Shown: in pieces, positions 58,100-64,000 of the stretch
How the letters are laid out: the number at the start of each line of letters is the position of its first letter
Numbering within the stretch: position 1 is the stretch's first letter
Assembly: GCA_949126835.1 (NCBI GenBank)
Contig: OX421509.1
Location: forward strand, 14,477,279 to 14,541,278
Direction: 5' to 3'
From: Anisus vortex
Lineage: Eukaryota > Mollusca > Gastropoda > Planorbidae
Length of the DNA stretch: 64,000 bases
Made by a program: the position numbers and the translations under genes
The notes under the pieces: generated by a model
Told to the model about the DNA's origin: nothing
The model's database searches: none
The model's input: only the letters and a program-made list of their open reading frames with translations

Positions 58100-58325
58100 G
58101 GTCACGGTGGCTGGCATACCAAAGGTCCTGGGTTCGAATCCTGGTGAAGGCTAGAATTTGTTCCCCCGGGTCTGAAGGGCGTCCCTGGGTCTACCCAGCT
58201 CTGATGGGTACCTGACTTTAGTTTCGGTGAAGTAAAGGCGGCTGGGCATTGTGATGGCCACACAATCTCCGCGGTCACAGAAACTGGTGAACGCTGCTTC
58301 GCCGGTCCCATGGATCAAATTGGTC
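58100..58325 (+). repeat. SINE, copy-B counterpart of copy 5
   Basis: Best-preserved B-box in the window (GGTTCGAATCC), then body and 3' end. Confidence 0.8.
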
Positions 58326-60060
58326 CGAGGGAGTACTTTAGTCTTTTTAAATTTAAAAACATGGCTTTTATAGTGAGTTCTTCAATGTAATAAAATCTTT
58401 CAATATTTTTGTTATATGACTCTCTCTGAGTTAGCCTTGGTTTTTAAAACCTCATACATGAGTGTGTTAATGGCTGGTGAGGAAGTAGTTTCTCATGTTC
58501 TTCCTACCTCACTAGCAAGAAAATATGTTGTTTTGTTTAAATTTAAAGAGAGTTTATTATGTTTTGCTAAAACAAATTTAAGTTGTTTTTTTAAAGTTGT
58601 TCTTGTGGAAATCGATTTTAGTGTGCCAGGTCTTGCATGTTGTGTCGTGTCTTTTCAGTGTGCCCTGCTGGCAAGGTGTTTCATGTCTTGCAGGGTTGTT
58701 ACTTGTTTTGAAAGGCGTTTCTTGTCTCACTTGGTGGTCCATGTCTTGCCTGGTGGTGATTGATCTTTGTTTGTGCGTGGCCCAGCCAACAAGTTAGCTG
58801 CTGGTGTGTGTGAGAATGTTTTGAAATGGTCAAATCAGAGATACCGGTAGGCCTATATATGTCTCAAAACAATTAAAGAGTAAAAGTTAAACCAAGAAGT
58901 TTACTTGTAAGTATTAATTCTAGGTAGGAGCATTGGAATAATTATTAGCGATACCAGCATATTATTACATTTACAATCTGAATCTGTATTCATGGCAAAA
59001 TATTTTATAGATGAGCTATTTGAAACAAAACTCTGCACATTCCAACTGTATTACAAGTGGTGTAAAGATAAACTCCTGGCCCAGGTTTCAATACTCTCAG
59101 GGTTTGAGTCTTAGTTATTTTTTTTTACACTATTTTACAAAATGGAGTGTCTTTCTATGGTAATACTATAATTATTTAGTTTTTCTTAGATCCACTGTCT
59201 ATAATGTTATGCCATGAAGCAGAAAGTTTGTTTTCACATTAATCATAATGTTTGTGTTAAGTTAATTCTGTTCAAATCAAACAATTATATTGTCTGTATT
59301 ATTAAATTATGAATAAATGAAAAACAATTATTGAGTTTTTAGTAGTTCATTTTTTTCATTCACTTTTGCTGTCCTGAACAAAAGTTAAGAGGTTATTAAA
59401 AAGCTTTTTCACATTTTTAATATTAAATTAAGATTCATATGTTGACCAACTTGTTTGGACACTGTCCACCTGTGGACATCTAATTGTGGACATCTTTGGG
59501 GTCATTCAAACACGTGGAGTCTCTTTTATTAAACGATGTAATGTATGTATATTTAACAAAAAAATTAATTGGACAATGCAACAAAAGTTAAGTCCATTGT
59601 TTCGTTTCAAAAATCTTTTTTTTTTAATAAAAAGGGCCTAATAAAAAAATATATAAAAGAACAATGTTTAGAAAGGAACTACAACAAGAGACATTATGTA
59701 GATTCTCGTGATGGTAAAACAAAATGGCTACAGACTGGCACGTGGTTATGTTGAAAAAAACAAACACAAACGAAAAACTATTGCTCTTTTAGTAATATAG
59801 TAAAAGCAAAGGCCCCGTTGCTGACCTGAATGGATAAATGGATTGATCTTAAGAGTAGAGCTCATCAGAATCATTGGTCATGATGTGTGGCCAGCACAAT
59901 GCACTGGCGACTTCAACTTTTTCCTGAATGTGTGTATCGGGTCAAATTCATTGACTTGGTTGGATTCAAAGGATGCGGTCCACTGAGAGATTTGTGTGCG
60001 TTTCTGGACCGTAACTTTGGGGACCATAGGAATGGCAATGAAACGCTAGGCCATGAGACC
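58326..60060. other. Non-coding flank of copy B, no gene seen
   Basis: Aligns with 11936-14454 of copy A, minus the 840-bp A-only piece. Confidence 0.5.
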
Positions 60061-60091
60061 ACTAGACCTTACATTTTCTATTTTCCAAAAC

Positions 60092-60259
60092 AGGGGCGTG
60101 CAACACGAGCGACTAGCCCCCAAAGGGTTTCTAATGACATTGTTACAAATCTTTTTTTTTTTTTTTACGAATGCAAAGAAAATTTCCGACTGTGTGGCCC
60201 GTCTAGCTGAATGAGATTCTTTATGCGGCCCCATGACGAAAACTGTTTCACAACCCTGG
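60092..60259. mobile_element. hAT-like element
   Basis: CAGGGGCGTGCAAC at the left and GTTTCACAACCCTG at the right form imperfect terminal inverted repeats. No matching target duplication was found, so the borders are less sure. Confidence 0.55.
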
Positions 60260-60386
60260 TCTAGAATTATAGCAGGTTTAATGTAAATACAATAAGGAAT
60301 AATAACACTATAAGCACAATAGATACATTAATTAGAACGCTATATGGCACAATACATTCATGAATTACGACACTATATGGGACTAT

Positions 60387-60657
60387 AAGTATCCCGTTGG
60401 ACCAAATTGATTCATAGGGTCGGTGAAGCAGCGTTCGCCAGTTTCTGTGGCTATGGCATACTAGGTGATTGTGTGGCCAACTCTAAGCCCAGCCGCCTTT
60501 ACTTTACCCCAACTAAGGTCAGGTAGGCATACCTATCAGAGCTGGGTAGACTGAGTGACACCCTCCAGACCCGGGAAATAATCCTAGCCTGCACCAGGAA
60601 TTGATCCCTAAACCTTCGATATGCCAGTTGAACGCGCTGCCACTCGACCACCGTGCC
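60387..60657 (-). repeat. Full-length tRNA-derived SINE, copy 6
   Basis: 271 bp. On the - strand it begins GGCACGGTGGTCGAGTGGCA (A-box TGGTCGAGTGG) with a B-box-like GGATCAATTCC. Flanked by a 12-bp target duplication ATATGGGAC(T/C)AT at 60375-60386 and 60658-60669. Copy A has an empty site near 20162-20180. Confidence 0.93.
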
Positions 60658-61894
60658 ATATGGGACCATACGATGACGCAAATTTAACAAAAAGTCTTCA
60701 AAAGTGTTGACTTAAAAAAAACCATAATTACAATATGATGACTTTAATCAGTGTACCACATAGTGGCTTGAATTAATGCTATTAACTTAAAAGTCCGCCC
60801 GTGATCCTGTTTATATTAGCAGCTCGTGTGGTCATCACAATTCCACAGCATTGTTAAAAAAACAACAACAACGTGTATGACCGCATTCATTTCCAATACA
60901 ATGTTCCGTGGTTAGTAGAAAACAGCAGTCAGAAATGTTTATAAAAGAGGTAATAGGTCTAAGTGATATGCATAGGAAATGAAAGGTCTACATAAATAAA
61001 TATTTAAAACCAATATTAAAACAAGTAGCCTACACAGATCTAAGAAAATACATAGTATTTTAATGCTGGTGTTTTGATTTTAAAAATGAAACCAATCTAC
61101 AAATATCAGTAACACAGTCTGTATATCTACTTTATAATTATAGGACGCTTGAATCTTCGGACTTTAAGGAAACTTTGTAAGGAGTCTTTGTCCAGGACTA
61201 ATCACATATTATTATAATTATGCATGACTCTCAGCAGAAGTCAAGCACCTACCCAAGTGCCACTGCGACAAGATGAGGGGTCGTCCATAAGTTGCGTCGC
61301 GCAACCTAGAAGGAGAGAGGGCGGTTGTATCAAACACTTGCGACGATAGGCCCTTACGTGACCACGGTTGGGGGGGGGGGGGGGGGGGCTGGGAGAAGGT
61401 GTCTAAACACTGTGAGGTCACATAAACAAAATCTTTTCAATGAAATGTCCAATTAACGTTTTCCTTTAATTAACAGTAGGCCTAATATTTGGACCTATTG
61501 TTTAACGTAATTCTTATACCGTAATTCTTATACATTTCATAGTATGCATAATAATGCATGTAATAATGCATAAGAATAAAACTATCGTTTAGAAATACAA
61601 CACAAAGATAATATTATGTCACAATGCACAGATAATTAAAACAAAAGGACCCAAAACACTTTCCTTATCCTTACGCGAGAACAAATGCATGTAAGTACTC
61701 ATTCTTCCCGACAGACATCCGTGTAGAGAATGGGTTGCCTGAACAAACCAGGAAAACCAGTAACTTAACATTTAAAACTCTTTAAAAAATTTGCAGGAAT
61801 AGCTGACTCAAACCACGGATGTGCGTAGGACGCAATATTGCTTTCTTTTGTTTTATCGAAGGGGCGTCTGTAATGTATACGATAAGAAAAGACT

Positions 61895-64000
61895 GGCCGA
61901 GACATTGCCAGGCTCAAACTTATTGTTCTACTTTACTGACTAACTGTATGTCCAGGGGTAGGCTATATTAGGCCGAGACATTGCCAGGCTCAAACTTATT
62001 GTTCTACTTTACTGACTAACTGTATGTCCAGGGGTAGGCTATATTAGGCCGAGACATTGCCAGGCTCAAACTTATTGTTCTACTTTACTGACTAACTGTA
62101 TGTCCATGGGTAGGCTATATTAGGCCGAGACATTGCGGGGCTCAAACTTATTGTTCTACTTTACTGACTAACTGTATGTTCATGGTTAGGCTATATTAGG
62201 CCGAGACATTGCCAGGCTCAAACTTATTGTTCTACTTTACTGACTAACTGTAGCCTATGTCCATGGGTAGGCTATATTAGGCCGAGACATTGCCAGGCTC
62301 AAACTTATTGTTCTACTTTACTGACTAACTGTAGCCTATGTCCATGGGTAGGCTATATTAGGCCGAGACATTGCCAGGCTCAAACTTATTGTTCTACTTT
62401 ACTGACTAACTGTAGCCTATGTCCATGGGTAGGCTATATTAGGCCGAGACATTGCCAGGCTCAAACTTATTGTTCTACTTTACTGACTAACTGTATGTCC
62501 AGGGGTAGGCTATATTAGGCCGAGACATTGCCAGGCTCAAACTTATTGTTCTACTTTACTGACTAACTGTATGTCCAGGGGTAGGCTATATTAGGCCGAG
62601 ACATTGCCAGGCTCAAACTTATTGTTCTACTTTACTGACTAACTGTATGACCAGGGGTAGGCTATATTAGGCCGAGACATTGCCAGGCTCAAACTTATTG
62701 TTCTACTTTACTGACTAACTGTATGTCCAGGGGTAGGCTATATTAGGCCGAGACATTGCCAGGCTCAAACTTATCGTTCTACTTTACTGACTAACTGTAT
62801 GTCCAGGGGTAGGCTATATTAGGCCGAGACATTGCCAGGCTCAAACTTATTGTTCTACTTTACTGACTAACTGTATGTCCAGGGGTGGGCTATATTAGGC
62901 CGAGACATTGCCAGGCTCAAACTTATCGTTCTACTTTACTGACTAACTGTATGTCCAGGGGTAGGCTATATTAGGCCGAGACATTGCCAGGCTCAAACTT
63001 ATTGTTCTACTTTACTGACTAACTGTAGCCTATGTCCATGGGTAGGCTATATTAGGCCGAGACATTGCCAGGCTCAAACTTATCGTTCTACTTTACTGAC
63101 TAACTGTATGACCAGGGGTGGGCTATATTAGGCCGAGACATTGCCAGGCTCAAACTTATCGTTCTACTTTACTGACTAACTGTATGTCCAGGGGTAGGCT
63201 ATATTAGGCCGAGACATTGCCAGGCTCAAACTTATTGTTCTACTTTACTGACTAACTGTATGTCCAGGGGTAGGCTATATTAGGCCGAGACATTGCCAGG
63301 CTCAAACTTATTGTTCTACTTTACTGACTAACTGTATGTCCAGGGGTAGGCTATATTAGGCCGAGACATTGCCAGGCTCAAACTTATTGTTCTACTTTAC
63401 TGACTAACTGTATGTCCAGGGGTAGGCTATATTAGGCCGAGACATTGCCAGGCTCAAACTTATTGTTCTACTTTACTGACTAACTGTATGTCCATGGGTA
63501 GGCTATATAAGGCCGAGACATTGCGGGGCTCAAACTTATTGTTCTACTTTACTGACTAACTGTATGTTCATGGTTAGGCTATATTAGGCCGAGACATTGC
63601 CAGGCTCAAACTTATTGTTCTACTTTACTGACTAACTGTATGTCCATGGGTAGGCTATATTAGGCCGATACATTGCCAGGCTCAAACTTATTGTTCTACT
63701 TTACTGACTAACTGTAGCCTATGTCCATGGGTAGGCTATATTAGGCCGAGACATTGCCAGGCTCAAACTTATCGTTCTACTTTACTGACTAACTGTATGT
63801 CCATGGGTAGGCTATATTAGGCCGAGACATTGCCAGGCTCAAACTTATTGTTCTACTTTACTGACTAACTGTATGTCCATGGGTAGGCTCTATTAGGCCG
63901 AGACATTGCGGGGCTCAAACTTATTGTTCTACTTTACTGACTAACTGTATGTTCATGGTTAGGCTATATTAGGCCGAGACATTGCCAGGCTCAAACTTAT
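61895..64000. repeat. 76-bp satellite array running off the window
   Basis: About 27 units of 76 bp, starting GGCCGAGACATTGCCAGGCT, with an 81-bp variant that contains an extra GCCTA (TGTAGCCTATGTCC) and a CATTGCGGGG variant. Variants recur in the same order (CATTGCGGGG units at about 62140, 63520 and 63905), pointing to higher-order duplication. No coding sequence. Confidence 0.97.

Noticed and set aside
61895..64000. CRISPR-like regular repeat
   Set aside because: The units are contiguous tandem repeats with no unique spacers, in animal DNA.

Overview
This is animal nuclear DNA: AT-rich, with spliced GT-AG genes, tRNA-derived SINEs, LTR and non-LTR retrotransposons, hAT- and piggyBac-like elements and many minisatellites. 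The SINE and LINE types and the frequent TAGGCCTA/AGATCT-rich non-coding DNA suggest a mollusc, perhaps a gastropod. That is an inference from general resemblance, not from a marker gene.

Region 1 (1-10302, + strand) holds the last ten exons of a coiled-coil protein gene that enters from the left edge. All introns are GT-AG, the phases chain exactly, and the exons sum to 822 codons including the stop. I do not recognise the protein; its glutamine-rich coiled coils resemble centrosome or cytoskeleton scaffolds only in a general way. Its introns carry minisatellites, SINEs and LINE pieces.

Region 2 (10303-21343) is downstream non-coding DNA. It includes a hAT-type MITE, SINEs and a block absent from the second copy of this region (about 14455-20005). 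That block contains four well-spliced but stop-filled exons on the - strand, a likely long non-coding RNA.

Region 3 (21343-36225) contains, on the - strand, the terminal exon of a carbohydrate sulfotransferase (23151-23617). Upstream of it lies a long 30-bp minisatellite with higher-order repeats. A very young LTR retrotransposon (25757-31130) is inserted in that array. MITEs and a solo LTR follow.

Region 4 (about 36225-39675) is a foldback-type element: two inverted arms, each with its own hairpin, around eight tandem ~200-bp monomers. Its right end coincides with the start of Region 5.

Region 5 (39680-61782) is a second, direct copy (copy B) of about 3159-21343 (copy A). It starts inside exon 5 and the gene in it is dead: a nonsense codon, small deletions, a lost donor and a lost acceptor. 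Comparing A with B gives near-exact empty sites for many insertions: an LTR retrotransposon (42385-48668), two solo LTRs, a piggyBac-like element, a 1.2-kb TIR element, a hAT MITE, a SINE and a LINE. Three minisatellites are single or short in A and long in B. The window ends in a 76-bp satellite (about 61895-64000).

The two complete LTR elements belong to different families, yet both lack reverse transcriptase while keeping long open gag/protease/partial-integrase frames. No prokaryotic features, CRISPR, rRNA or tRNA genes were seen.
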